From the NCBI GenBank assembly GCA_002452695.1, contig DKFA01000120.1, forward strand, positions 5,729 through 22,731: DNA of 17,003 bases. The letters are read 5' to 3'. The position numbers and the translations under genes are program-made. Source of the DNA: Dehalococcoidia bacterium UBA6808 (GTDB lineage: Bacteria; Chloroflexota; Dehalococcoidia; GIF9; UBA5629). This document shows positions 1 to 7,315 of the stretch, one piece after another; positions within the stretch are counted from its first letter, which is position 1; every line of letters starts with the position of its first letter. Below the pieces are notes generated by a model that saw nothing but the letters and a program-made list of their open reading frames with translations, was not told the origin of the DNA and made no database searches.

Positions 1-2424
1 CTGACACATATCAGGCCGGTAACCGAAGGCAAATTAAAGATGTACGGGGATCCTGCTGAAGCCATCCTGGCCTATGAGATGTATAAAATAACCCATGATC
101 CGATCTACCCCGAGCTGCAGGAAGAAATCTCAGTCAGGCTAAAGGGCAGCAAATCCGTTAAAGAAAATGTTACTGAAGAACAGCCGGCTGAGATCCAGAA
201 ATTGAGTGAATCCGATCTGGCCAAAGAATACGAAGATATTCGTATGACCGGTCAGCAGAGCGGAATCATCCAAACCACCGTCGGTCGCATCATGTTCAAC
301 ATGATCCTGCCTAAACAATTACGGGAACATGAACCCTATAATGGCTTCTTTAACTTCACTGCCAGCAAGGGCGATTTGCGCAGGCTGGTCTCCGAATGCT
401 TCCGCTGGTGTGGGCGTGAAAAGACCGTGCGCATGCTGGACGAGCTCAAACGCATCGGCTTTGAATATTCCACCAAGTCGGGCACGACCATCGCCGCCCG
501 CGATATTGAGGTCCCGCACATCAAGCCGAAACTGATCGCAAAGGGCGATGAGGATGTCGCCATCCTGCACAGCCAGTATAACCGGGGTCTGATAACCGAG
601 GAGGAATATGAGAGCCAGGCCATCGACATCTGGACCAAGATCACCAACACTATTGAAAAAGAGATCCAGGGTTCGCTCAACCGCTATGGCGGCGTTTACA
701 TGATGGCGCACTCTGGGGCCAAGGGCAACATCTCCCAGATCAGGCAGATGGCTGGCATGCGTGGACTGATGACCGATCCTTCGGGCCGTATCATACCATT
801 CCCCATCAAGGCCAGCTTCCGCGAAGGCCTCTCCGTGATGGAGTACTTCATGTCCACCCACGGCGCCCGCAAAGGTCTGGCAGATACCGCGCTGAGGACG
901 TCCGAGGCCGGTTACCTGACACGACGCCTGATCGATGTGGCCCAGGACCTGATTATCCTGGAAGAGGACTGTGGTTACAATGGCGAAGGACTGGAGTTCA
1001 CATCTGTTATTAATGAAAAGGAAAAGGGCCTGCTGCCTCCGTTCGAGGAACGTATCAAGGGCCGCATTGCAGCCAAGGAAATAGTAAATCCTGAGACGGG
1101 TGAGATTATTGTCGACAGGAACGAGATGATCGACGAAGAGAAGATCAAGCAGATCGTGGCCGCCAAAGTCAAGACGGTCAATGTCAGATCCCCGATGATC
1201 TGTAATTCCAAACGCGGTATTTGCCGCAAATGCTATGGCCGCGATCTCTCCTCTACGGAGTTGATCAAGATCGGCACGGCGGTCGGCATCATTGCCGCAC
1301 AGAGTATTGGCGAGCCGGGCACGCAGCTTACGCTGAGGACATTCCACACCGGCGGTGTAGTCGGCACCGACATCACGACCGGTCTGCCCCGCGTGGAAGA
1401 GCTTTTCGAGGCCAGGGTGCCCAAGGGCAAAGCCGTACTGACCGAGATTGACGGCACTGTAAATATAAACGAGATGATCGAGGACGGCGCACTTAAGAAA
1501 CGCGAGATTACAATCACCCACGTCGAAGCTTACCCGATCGAACACGAGATACCCGCAGGCTATAAAGTTGTGGCTGAGAACAACATTGTGGTCAAGAGAG
1601 GCGATATACTGGCAGAGCCGGGGACAGCTATTGTCACAAGCAGCGATCAGTCACCGCAGCCACTACTGGCTCGAGTGGACGGCCTGACCAGGATCGAAAA
1701 TGGCAAGATCGTCATTACCTATGAAGATAAAGACGAGCGTAAATATGAAGTGCCCGTCACCAGCCATGTGCTGGTCAAACAGGGCGATTACGTTCGTGCC
1801 GGCGACAAGCTGGTAGAGGGCGTTAAAGACCCGCAGGATATCCTGCACATCAACGGGCGCAGCGACGTTCAGCTTTACCTGATCGACGAGGTCCAGAAGA
1901 TCTATCGCTCACAGGGCGTGAATATCAACGACAAACACATCGAAACCATCGTCCGCCAGATGTTGCGCAGGGTCCGCGTGGAATTCTCCGGCGATACCGA
2001 CCTGCTGGTAGGCGACCTGGTAGATAGGCTGGATTTCGAGAATATCAATGCCAAGATGGAAGCCGAGGGCGGTGACCAGGCTGTGGCCAGACCGGTGCTG
2101 CTGGGCATCACACGCGCCTCGCTCAATACCGACAGCTGGCTGGCGGCAGCCTCCTTTCAGGAGACCACCAGGGTGCTGGCCGAAGCTGCTATCTGGGGTA
2201 AGACCGACAGACTGCACGGACTTAAGGAAAACGTTATCATCGGTAAGCTGATTCCTTCCACCATCACGCTCACCCCGAAGCTGGGCAAGCCTTCCGACAG
2301 GTTCCTGGAAAGGGATGACGCCGTCATCTTCTCAGAGTCCACTGAAGTGAATCTGCTGCCTGATACCAGCGGTAGCGCGGTAGCTGTGGACAATCCGCCC
2401 GATATCGCCGGCGAACAGGAATAG
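1..2424 (+). CDS. rpoC: DNA-directed RNA polymerase subunit beta' (C-terminal part, 5' end outside window)
   Basis: Catalytic largest subunit of RNA polymerase. The reading frame is open from base 1, so the first ATG at 40 is internal and the gene begins upstream of the window. Visible in order: the Zn-binding cysteines at 970-972, 1201-1203, 1222-1224 and 1231-1233 (the last three in CNSKRGICRKC); before them the bridge-helix region at about 700-960, with MAHSGAKGN, GMRGLM, FREGL and STHGARKGLADTALRT; and after them the trigger loop at about 1285-1353, with IAAQSIGEPGTQLTLRTFHT. The rest is the long C-terminal region, with LLGITRASLNTDSWLAAASF near 2098-2157, the usual beta' C-terminal signature. 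The frame is intact to TAG at 2422-2424. rpoB would be expected upstream. A terminator follows directly. Identity is certain; only the 5' boundary is unknown. Confidence 0.98.
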   Translation: MTHIRPVTEGKLKMYGDPAEAILAYEMYKITHDPIYPELQEEISVRLKGSKSVKENVTEEQPAEIQKLSESDLAKEYEDIRMTGQQSGIIQTTVGRIMFNMILPKQLREHEPYNGFFNFTASKGDLRRLVSECFRWCGREKTVRMLDELKRIGFEYSTKSGTTIAARDIEVPHIKPKLIAKGDEDVAILHSQYNRGLITEEEYESQAIDIWTKITNTIEKEIQGSLNRYGGVYMMAHSGAKGNISQIRQMAGMRGLMTDPSGRIIPFPIKASFREGLSVMEYFMSTHGARKGLADTALRTSEAGYLTRRLIDVAQDLIILEEDCGYNGEGLEFTSVINEKEKGLLPPFEERIKGRIAAKEIVNPETGEIIVDRNEMIDEEKIKQIVAAKVKTVNVRSPMICNSKRGICRKCYGRDLSSTELIKIGTAVGIIAAQSIGEPGTQLTLRTFHTGGVVGTDITTGLPRVEELFEARVPKGKAVLTEIDGTVNINEMIEDGALKKREITITHVEAYPIEHEIPAGYKVVAENNIVVKRGDILAEPGTAIVTSSDQSPQPLLARVDGLTRIENGKIVITYEDKDERKYEVPVTSHVLVKQGDYVRAGDKLVEGVKDPQDILHINGRSDVQLYLIDEVQKIYRSQGVNINDKHIETIVRQMLRRVRVEFSGDTDLLVGDLVDRLDFENINAKMEAEGGDQAVARPVLLGITRASLNTDSWLAAASFQETTRVLAEAAIWGKTDRLHGLKENVIIGKLIPSTITLTPKLGKPSDRFLERDDAVIFSESTEVNLLPDTSGSAVAVDNPPDIAGEQE

Positions 2425-2443
2425 CGCTGTCTTTTGTGAAAAT

Positions 2444-2478
2444 AAACAGCCCGCGGCGACCGCTGCGGGCTGTTTTTT
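2444..2478 (+). terminator. Intrinsic terminator of rpoC
   Basis: Perfect 11-bp stem: AAACAGCCCGC at 2444-2454 pairs with GCGGGCTGTTT at 2465-2475, with a 10-base loop that can pair further internally. A run of six T covers 2473-2478. It lies 20 bases after the rpoC stop and before the ruvB promoter, so the rpoBC transcript should end here. Confidence 0.93.
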
Positions 2479-2488
2479 ATAGTACATA

Positions 2489-2497
2489 TGTTATAAT
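2489..2497 (+). promoter_or_regulatory. Extended -10 promoter for ruvB
   Basis: TGTTATAAT is a perfect extended -10 element (TGn + TATAAT, hexamer at 2492-2497). The -35 region lies in the terminator T-run and is poor, which is tolerated by extended -10 promoters. The predicted transcription start is near 2504, about 23 bases before the ruvB ATG. Sigma-70 type recognition is inferred. Confidence 0.7.
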
Positions 2498-2526
2498 GTT
2501 ACTAATCCCTGGATTTAAGATCAGAT

Positions 2527-3564
2527 ATGCAAGAAGAAGAAACTCCACGCGTGGTATCGGGCAAGCTTGGCCCGGATGATTCCATGCTTGATGCCAACCT
2601 GAGGCCGAAGAAGCTGGACGACTTCATCGGCCAGCAGAAGGTCAAGGACAATCTTGAGATCGGCATCAAGGCCGCCCAGAGGCGTGGTGAGGCTATCGAT
2701 CATATCCTGCTCTATGGCCCTCCTGGATTGGGCAAGACCACACTGGCCTTTATCATCGCCGGGGAGATGGGAGTCAATATCAAGGTCAGCTCAGGACCTG
2801 CCATTGAAAGGCCGGGCGATCTGGCTGCCATCCTGACTAACCTGCAAAAGGGCGACGTGCTTTTCATCGACGAGGTCCACCGCCTCAGCCGAATCGTGGA
2901 AGAGATCCTTTACCCGGCCATGGAAGATTATGCTCTCGATATCATACTCGGCAAAGGTCCCGGCGCCCGCAGCCTGCGGCTCAACCTGCCCCGCTTTACC
3001 CTCATCGGCGCCACCACGCGCTATGCCTCGATGAGCCCGCCGCTCAGAGACAGGTTCGGCTCAGTGCACAGGTTGGACTTTTATGACGACAGGGCGCTGG
3101 CTGCCATTATTAAACGTTCCGCCCGTATTCTCAAACTGAAGATCGACGATGAAAGCATTGATCTGATCGCCTGCCGGGCGCGCGGCACTCCCCGCGTGGC
3201 TAACCGCCTGCTCAAGCGCATCCGCGACTATGCCGAGGTCAGGGCCGACGGAGCCGTGACCACCGAGTTGACGCTGGAGGCTATGGGCAAGCTCGAGGTG
3301 GACAAATTGGGGCTGGATGACATCGACCGTAAGGTGCTCAGGACCATTATCGAAAAATTCGATGGCGGGCCGGTGGGGCTGGATACCATCGCCGCTTCGA
3401 TCAGTGAAGAAGCTGACACCATCGACAGCGTGTACGAGCCTTATCTGCTGCAGCTCGGCTTCATTGAGAGGACGCCGCGCGGGCGCATGGCCACACGCCT
3501 GGCCTATGAACACCTCGGCATCAAGTACAAGAAAGGACAGTCAGCACAGGGCAGTCTCTTTTAA
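2527..3564 (+). CDS. ruvB: Holliday junction branch migration ATPase RuvB
   Basis: Motor ATPase of the RuvABC resolvasome; it pumps DNA through RuvA-bound Holliday junctions. The 345-residue length is normal. Visible: LRPKKLDDFIGQ at residues 25-36, Walker A GPPGLGKTT at 64-72, Walker B LFIDEVHR at 112-119, sensor 1 GATTR at 161-165, and the arginine finger in PLRDRFG at 172-178 (R174). The winged-helix C-terminal domain carries RTPRGRMATRLAYEHLG. The ATG at 2527 gives the usual short N-terminal tail, but no strong Shine-Dalgarno is visible ahead of it. ruvA and ruvC are not beside it in this window. It is transcribed separately from rpoC, judged by the terminator and promoter between them. 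It may end at tandem hairpins after 3565. Confidence 0.97.
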   Translation: MQEEETPRVVSGKLGPDDSMLDANLRPKKLDDFIGQQKVKDNLEIGIKAAQRRGEAIDHILLYGPPGLGKTTLAFIIAGEMGVNIKVSSGPAIERPGDLAAILTNLQKGDVLFIDEVHRLSRIVEEILYPAMEDYALDIILGKGPGARSLRLNLPRFTLIGATTRYASMSPPLRDRFGSVHRLDFYDDRALAAIIKRSARILKLKIDDESIDLIACRARGTPRVANRLLKRIRDYAEVRADGAVTTELTLEAMGKLEVDKLGLDDIDRKVLRTIIEKFDGGPVGLDTIAASISEEADTIDSVYEPYLLQLGFIERTPRGRMATRLAYEHLGIKYKKGQSAQGSLF

Positions 3565-3565
3565 G

Positions 3566-3610
3566 GCAGGCCACCTGCACGATCAGATAAGTGCCTGATC
3601 CGATGTTTTT
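3566..3610 (+). terminator. Possible ruvB terminator (two small hairpins plus T-run)
   Basis: Hairpin 1 is GCAGG (3566-3570) with CCTGC (3574-3578). Hairpin 2 is GATCAG (3581-3586) with CTGATC (3595-3600). Five T follow at 3606-3610, but five bases separate them from the second stem, so this is weaker than the rpoC terminator. Confidence 0.45.
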
Positions 3611-3680
3611 CCAGCAAATTGGCAGAACATATTATATTCAATGCGATAAAATATTAAGTAGACAATACGGGTGGTTCAAG

Positions 3681-4124
3681 ATGAAAATTTCAACCAAAGG
3701 CAGATATGCAACGAGGGCGCTGCTCGATCTGGCACTGAATGGCGGTCAATCGCCGGTGATGCTGAAGGACATCTCGGCCAGGCAGGGCTTGCCCTTGCGT
3801 TACCTTGAGCAGATCGTTACGTCCCTGGTTGCTGCAAGATTGATCGTCAGCGCGCGAGGACCGAAAGGAGGTATCAGGCTGGCCAGAGGCCCTGTCGATA
3901 TCAGTCTGCTGGATATTATCGAAGTGCTGGAGGGGCCGGTGGCGCCGGTGAAGTGCGTGGAAGACCCATGCTCATGTACAAGGTCGTCTTCGTGTGTAAC
4001 CCGTGATGTCTGGGACGAACTGGCACAGGCTATGCGCAGCGTGCTGAAATCCACCACATTGCAGGACCTGGTAGACCGGCAGATGCAAAAAGCGACGGCG
4101 AAAAAACTATCCTACGATATTTAA
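3681..4124 (+). CDS. Rrf2-family transcriptional regulator (IscR/CymR-like)
   Basis: DNA-binding regulator of 147 residues, the usual size for the family. The N-terminus MKISTKGRYATRALLDLAL and the winged helix-turn-helix (LKDISARQGLPLRYLEQIV, ending in ARGPKGGIRLAR) are textbook Rrf2. The frame is open 30 codons further up to 3591, but family alignment places the start at ATG 3681, with GGGTGG at 3669-3674 as ribosome site. Residues 92, 97, 99 and 105 are cysteines (KCVEDPCSCT then RSSSC), close to the three Fe-S ligand positions of IscR, so an Fe-S or thiol sensor is likely. The extra cysteine makes the ligand set ambiguous. The next gene, cysK, starts within 25 bases, so the pair is probably co-transcribed. 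Its role may be control of cysteine supply or Fe-S assembly; the sequence cannot separate these. The A/T-rich stretch at 3625-3665 probably holds its promoter, but I could not fix the hexamers. Confidence 0.92.
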   Translation: MKISTKGRYATRALLDLALNGGQSPVMLKDISARQGLPLRYLEQIVTSLVAARLIVSARGPKGGIRLARGPVDISLLDIIEVLEGPVAPVKCVEDPCSCTRSSSCVTRDVWDELAQAMRSVLKSTTLQDLVDRQMQKATAKKLSYDI

Positions 4125-4132
4125 ACTCATGA

Positions 4133-4149
4133 GAGGTGGAAACAAATTG
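4133..4149 (+). promoter_or_regulatory. Shine-Dalgarno and TTG start deciding the cysK N-terminus
   Basis: GAGGTG at 4133-4138 fully matches the anti-Shine-Dalgarno complement and lies 8 bases before TTG at 4147-4149. The in-frame ATG at 4129 sits just upstream of this site and has no ribosome site of its own, although it is 4 bases from the preceding stop and could be used by coupling. Confidence 0.6.
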
Positions 4150-5154
4150 GAGGGAAAATCAAAGAGAGATAAGGTCAGATTCAAGTCGCTGCAAATGCCC
4201 AAATTGACACGCGGCATTGCTGCCAATTCCATGGAGCTGATCGGCAACACTCCGCTGGTACGGCTGAACCGCATCACGGGCGAGGCCGGGGCCGAGGTCG
4301 TTGCCAAACTGGAATCGTTTAACCCGGCCGGGAGCATCAAAGACCGCATCGGTGCAGCCATGATACTGGCAGCCGAGGAGGAAGGAGCTATTAAAAAGGA
4401 CACCGTCCTGGTAGAGCCAACCAGCGGCAATACCGGCATAGGCCTGGCTTTTGTCTGCGCCATTCGAGGCTACAGGCTGGTACTGGTCATGCCGGACTCG
4501 GTCTCGCTGGAACGCCGGCAACTGCTGGCCATATTCGGCGCCGATCTCGTACTCACTCCGGGAGCGCAGGGTATGAGCGGCGCTGTGAATAAAGCCGGAG
4601 AACTGGTGAAACAGAACAGCAACTATCTGATGCTGCAGCAGTTCAAAAACGAGGCCAATCCCGCCATTCATGAGATGACTACGGCGGAGGAGATCTGGCG
4701 TGACACGGATGGTAAGGTGGATGCCGTAGTAGCCGGCGTAGGCACAGGCGGCACCCTGACCGGCATAGCCCGCAGGCTAAAAAAATACCGTAAGAGCATT
4801 AAAATTATTGCAGTGGAACCTTCCTCATCGCCGGTCCTTTCCGGAGGACAACCGGGACCAAACATGATCCAGGGTATCGGGGCCGGGTTTATACCAGATA
4901 TTTGCAGGATCGACCTCTTCGATGAAATTATTACGGTGGGCCATGAGGATGCCGGTGCGATGGCCCGCAGGCTGGCACGCGAAGAAGGCATCCTGGCCGG
5001 TATTTCCTCAGGAGCAGCCGTTTGGGCTGCCCTGCAGGTAGCCGGACGTCCCGAATTTGCCCACAAACGTATCGTAGTCATTCTGCCCGATACGGGCGAA
5101 CGCTATCTTTCCACCTGGCTGTTCAAGGATATATCAGTTCAAGGTAAAGAGTAA
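4147..5154 (+). CDS. cysK: Cysteine synthase (O-acetylserine sulfhydrylase)
   Basis: PLP enzyme that makes cysteine from O-acetylserine and sulfide in the cytosol. With the TTG start it has 335 residues. Visible: IGNTPLVRLNR near residue 32, the PLP lysine in NPAGSIKDR (K65), the substrate loop PTSGNTG at 91-97, the PLP phosphate-binding GTGGT at 199-203, and GISSGAA with the pyridine-ring serine at about 288. These fit the CysK/CysM group, and I favour CysK. The start is uncertain: TTG 4147 has the good ribosome site, ATG 4129 adds six residues, and ATG 4195 would match the family N-terminus best but lacks a ribosome site. The gene follows the Rrf2 regulator closely, so sulfur-responsive co-regulation is inferred. 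In Firmicutes, CysK also acts as partner of the Rrf2 protein CymR, which this adjacency recalls. Confidence 0.94.
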   Translation: MEGKSKRDKVRFKSLQMPKLTRGIAANSMELIGNTPLVRLNRITGEAGAEVVAKLESFNPAGSIKDRIGAAMILAAEEEGAIKKDTVLVEPTSGNTGIGLAFVCAIRGYRLVLVMPDSVSLERRQLLAIFGADLVLTPGAQGMSGAVNKAGELVKQNSNYLMLQQFKNEANPAIHEMTTAEEIWRDTDGKVDAVVAGVGTGGTLTGIARRLKKYRKSIKIIAVEPSSSPVLSGGQPGPNMIQGIGAGFIPDICRIDLFDEIITVGHEDAGAMARRLAREEGILAGISSGAAVWAALQVAGRPEFAHKRIVVILPDTGERYLSTWLFKDISVQGKE

Positions 5155-5284
5155 GATTACTTGAAGCTGGCTATCTAACCGCCGGCAGTTTCTCTGCCTC
5201 AGCTACCGTTGCTCTGGACATGGCATCGTAACCTGCCTTTTACCCTGTTGATCATTGGTTGCAAAGCATAAAGGAAAAGGGCGA

Positions 5285-5358
5285 TTCAGCTTTCTTTGGT
5301 AGAATTTTTCCATGTATACCCGTATATGAAATGTTCAGCGCTACTTTGGTAAATTTTT
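5285..5358 (+). repeat. Imperfect 25-bp direct repeat upstream of the DUF362 promoter
   Basis: Copy 1 (5285-5309) and copy 2 (5334-5358) share TTCAGC, then 3 or 4 variable bases, then CTTTGGTA and AATTTTT (one G is inserted in copy 1). The copies are 49 bases apart start to start. Copy 2 runs into the -35 hexamer at 5357-5362, so these are plausible binding sites for a regulator of the downstream operon. The function is inferred only from position. Confidence 0.6.
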
Positions 5359-5385
5359 GACTCGCCTCAAACCAGTTTTTATAAT
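5357..5385 (+). promoter_or_regulatory. Near-consensus promoter for the DUF362-polyferredoxin operon
   Basis: TTGACT (5357-5362), a 17-base spacer and TATAAT (5380-5385): 11 of 12 consensus positions at ideal spacing. The expected transcript start is near 5392. The Shine-Dalgarno AGAGGT (5391-5396) then lies at the very 5' end of the message, ahead of ATG 5404. Confidence 0.82.
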
Positions 5386-5403
5386 TCCCCAGAGGTAATC
5401 TTA

Positions 5404-5796
5404 ATGCTAGACCTGTCCCGCCGTGATTTCATCAAGGGTGCTTTTACAGGTTTGGGCGCGCTGCTGGCAGGTCGGTTTCTGAGTGCATGTTCATCTGCAG
5501 CGCCGGCGTCTGAGATATTACTCCCATCCCCAATCAAACCAGCCACGCAATCTCCTCAGTCTGGCCAGCGTGGCATCAGCTATCCCGACCTCGTAGTTGT
5601 AAAGGGAGGAGAGCCGGAGGACATGGCGCGCAGGGCTGTCGAAGCTCTGGGCGGAATAAAGCGGTTTGTAAAGACAGGTGACAATGTCATCGTCAAGCCG
5701 GACAGTATACCTTATATAAATCTGGGTGCGGAGATGGGTACAGGCAGCGCAGATCTCTCTACACTAAACATCAAGGAAATAAAATTTGGCGGTTAA
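5404..5796 (+). pseudogene. DUF362-type Tat lipoprotein, internally deleted
   Basis: Encodes 130 residues with a clear Tat signal (SRRDFIK at residues 5-11), a hydrophobic stretch, and a lipobox-like FLSAC with Cys29, so export and lipidation at the outer face of the membrane are expected. Residues 60-99 (PDLVVVKGGEPEDMARRAVE, then TGDNVIVKP) match the start of DUF362 proteins, which normally run past 300 residues and often carry ferredoxin clusters. Here the frame passes straight into NLGAEMGTGSADLSTLNIKE and a stop. That tail resembles the C-terminal end of DUF362 proteins as I remember them, so the middle seems to have been removed in frame. It has a strong promoter and ribosome site, and it overlaps the start of the next gene by 11 bases, as an operon partner would. 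It could be decaying, a retained mini-protein, or an assembly artefact. The conserved DUF362 core is missing, so normal function is unlikely. Confidence 0.72.
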
Positions 5797-7288
5797 GCGG
5801 AAAACAATCCACCATGCGCAAATCTGGCTGAACCTGCGTACTGCCGTCCAGATACTGTCCTTTATCGGGTTCCTGGTTATTTTTCTGAAGGCCCTCCCCC
5901 TGATCATGCGGCTCGACCCGCTTGTCATGCTGGCAGCCCTGATAGCCAGCCGCAGTTTTGAACCTTACTTTTTTATCTCAGTTGCCATGCTGGCGCTGGC
6001 CTTGATCTTCGGCCGTGCATGGTGTGGCTGGCTCTGCCCGCTGGGAACGGTGTTGGACTGGTTTTCCTTCAGTGCCTGGAAACGAAAATATGAAGCGCTG
6101 CCGGAATGGCTGCGGTCGATCAAGTACGTGTTGCTGATTGCCATCCTGGCGGCTGCAATCTTCTCAAATCTAACACTGCTGGTTTTCGACCCGCTAACAA
6201 TTATGGTTCGCGCGTTCGCCGTTGGCATCTGGCCCGGCCTCGATGCGCTGATTAATTTGATCCAATCCGGGTTGAACAGCGTACCTGAGCTGCAGGGCGC
6301 CCTCGCCAATTTTGATAACCTGATCAGGCCGGCCCTGTTCTCCACACAACTGCCCTCATATCGTGATGGCTGGCTTTTCGGCCTTATCCTAGCCGCTATT
6401 ATCTCACTCAACCTGATTAGCCGGCGTTTCTGGTGCCGCTACATTTGCCCCCTGGGCGCAATGTATGGGATCCTCAGTAAAATTAGCCTGATCAGGCGCA
6501 GGGTAGGTGAGAGTTGCAATCACTGCAAGCTTTGTCAGGACGTTTGTCCCACTGGCACCATCGACCGGTCAAAAGGGTGCATCAGCGACCCAGGCGAATG
6601 TATCATGTGTTTGAAATGCATGGATAGCTGCCCCTGTGGCGCCAGCGATTTCGGCTTTGTATATGCTCTTGCGCCCTTCAACAGCTACGACCCTGGCCGC
6701 CGGCAGCTTTTCCTTGGTCTGGGCGCCGCAGCTATCATGGCCATGCTATTCCGGGTTGCGCCGCTGGACAAGATCATCAGCAAATGGCGCATACTTCCGC
6801 CCGGCGCAACCGAAGCAAGCATGCAGACGCGCTGTGTGCGCTGCGGTGAATGCATCAGGTCATGTCCGACAGCTGCCATCCAACCCGCACGGGGCGAGGC
6901 TGGCGCCGAGGCCTTCTGGACCCCTGTACTTGTAATGCGCACAGGTTTCTGCCAGTATACCTGCAACGCCTGCGGAAAGACCTGCCCGACCGGGGCCATC
7001 CCCCCGCTTCAACTCAGAGCCAAGCAAAACACGCCGATCGGCCTGGCCGTGATCGACCGGAATCGCTGTCTGCCCTGGGCAGAGAATACTCCCTGCATCG
7101 TCTGCGAGGAAATGTGCCCGGTGCCGCGTAAAGCCATTGTGCTGCGCAGGGCTACAGTGACCGATGAAAATGGCGGCCAGGTCGAACTGATGAGACCTTT
7201 AGTGGTAAAAGGCCGTTGCATCGGCTGCGGGTTGTGCGAGTATAAATGTCCCGTGGAAGGCCATGCCGCTATCCGTGTCGAGGTGTAA
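5786..7288 (+). CDS. Membrane polyferredoxin, NapH-like N-terminus with multiple 4Fe-4S motifs
   Basis: A 500-residue electron-transfer membrane protein. Start TTG 5786 has AAGGA at 5773-5777, 8 bases ahead, and overlaps the DUF362 stop. The N-terminal half has membrane segments near residues 21-40, 62-80, 112-136 and 195-212, with the paired NapH/CcoG-type motifs CGWLCPLG (80-87) and CRYICPLG (217-224). Six cluster motifs follow: C244-C247-C250-C254; C272-C275-C278-C282; C350-C353-C356-C360; C389 with C393-C396-C400; C428 with C437-C440-C444; C478-C481-C484-C488. A further hydrophobic segment at 307-323 separates the first two motifs from the last four, so topology decides whether all lie on one side. 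Known relatives pass electrons from quinol or a cytoplasmic donor to a partner oxidoreductase. DUF362 proteins often accompany this type, and here the partner is truncated. The donor and acceptor cannot be told from sequence. It looks like a NapH-like module fused to a NapG/ferredoxin-like module. Confidence 0.88.
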   Translation: MAVKRKTIHHAQIWLNLRTAVQILSFIGFLVIFLKALPLIMRLDPLVMLAALIASRSFEPYFFISVAMLALALIFGRAWCGWLCPLGTVLDWFSFSAWKRKYEALPEWLRSIKYVLLIAILAAAIFSNLTLLVFDPLTIMVRAFAVGIWPGLDALINLIQSGLNSVPELQGALANFDNLIRPALFSTQLPSYRDGWLFGLILAAIISLNLISRRFWCRYICPLGAMYGILSKISLIRRRVGESCNHCKLCQDVCPTGTIDRSKGCISDPGECIMCLKCMDSCPCGASDFGFVYALAPFNSYDPGRRQLFLGLGAAAIMAMLFRVAPLDKIISKWRILPPGATEASMQTRCVRCGECIRSCPTAAIQPARGEAGAEAFWTPVLVMRTGFCQYTCNACGKTCPTGAIPPLQLRAKQNTPIGLAVIDRNRCLPWAENTPCIVCEEMCPVPRKAIVLRRATVTDENGGQVELMRPLVVKGRCIGCGLCEYKCPVEGHAAIRVEV

Positions 7289-7315
7289 CTGGTAAAATTG
7301 ATAGAGGAGAACGGT

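Larger units (their letters stand above)
5155..5403 (+). other. Intergenic control region between cysK and the DUF362 gene
   Basis: There is no coding sequence in these 249 bases. After cysK there is a hairpin GGCAG (5184-5188)/CTGCC (5194-5198) inside a longer weak pairing AGCTG (5165-5169)/CAGCT (5200-5204), without a T-run, so it is not a convincing terminator. Further on lie an imperfect direct repeat, a short inverted repeat TATAC-CC-GTATA at 5315-5326, and a strong promoter. Confidence 0.7.

Noticed and set aside
319..1545. Long 408-codon minus-strand frame opposite rpoC
   Set aside because: It lies wholly antisense to highly conserved rpoC sequence, has no recognisable domains, and is a usual shadow of codon bias in a GC-rich gene.
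3591..3680. 30-codon N-terminal extension of the Rrf2 gene
   Set aside because: Family proteins start at MKISTKGRYA, and the extension covers the likely ruvB terminator and the promoter region.
5184..5198. cysK terminator
   Set aside because: The 5-bp hairpin has no T-run after it, so it does not meet the intrinsic terminator pattern.
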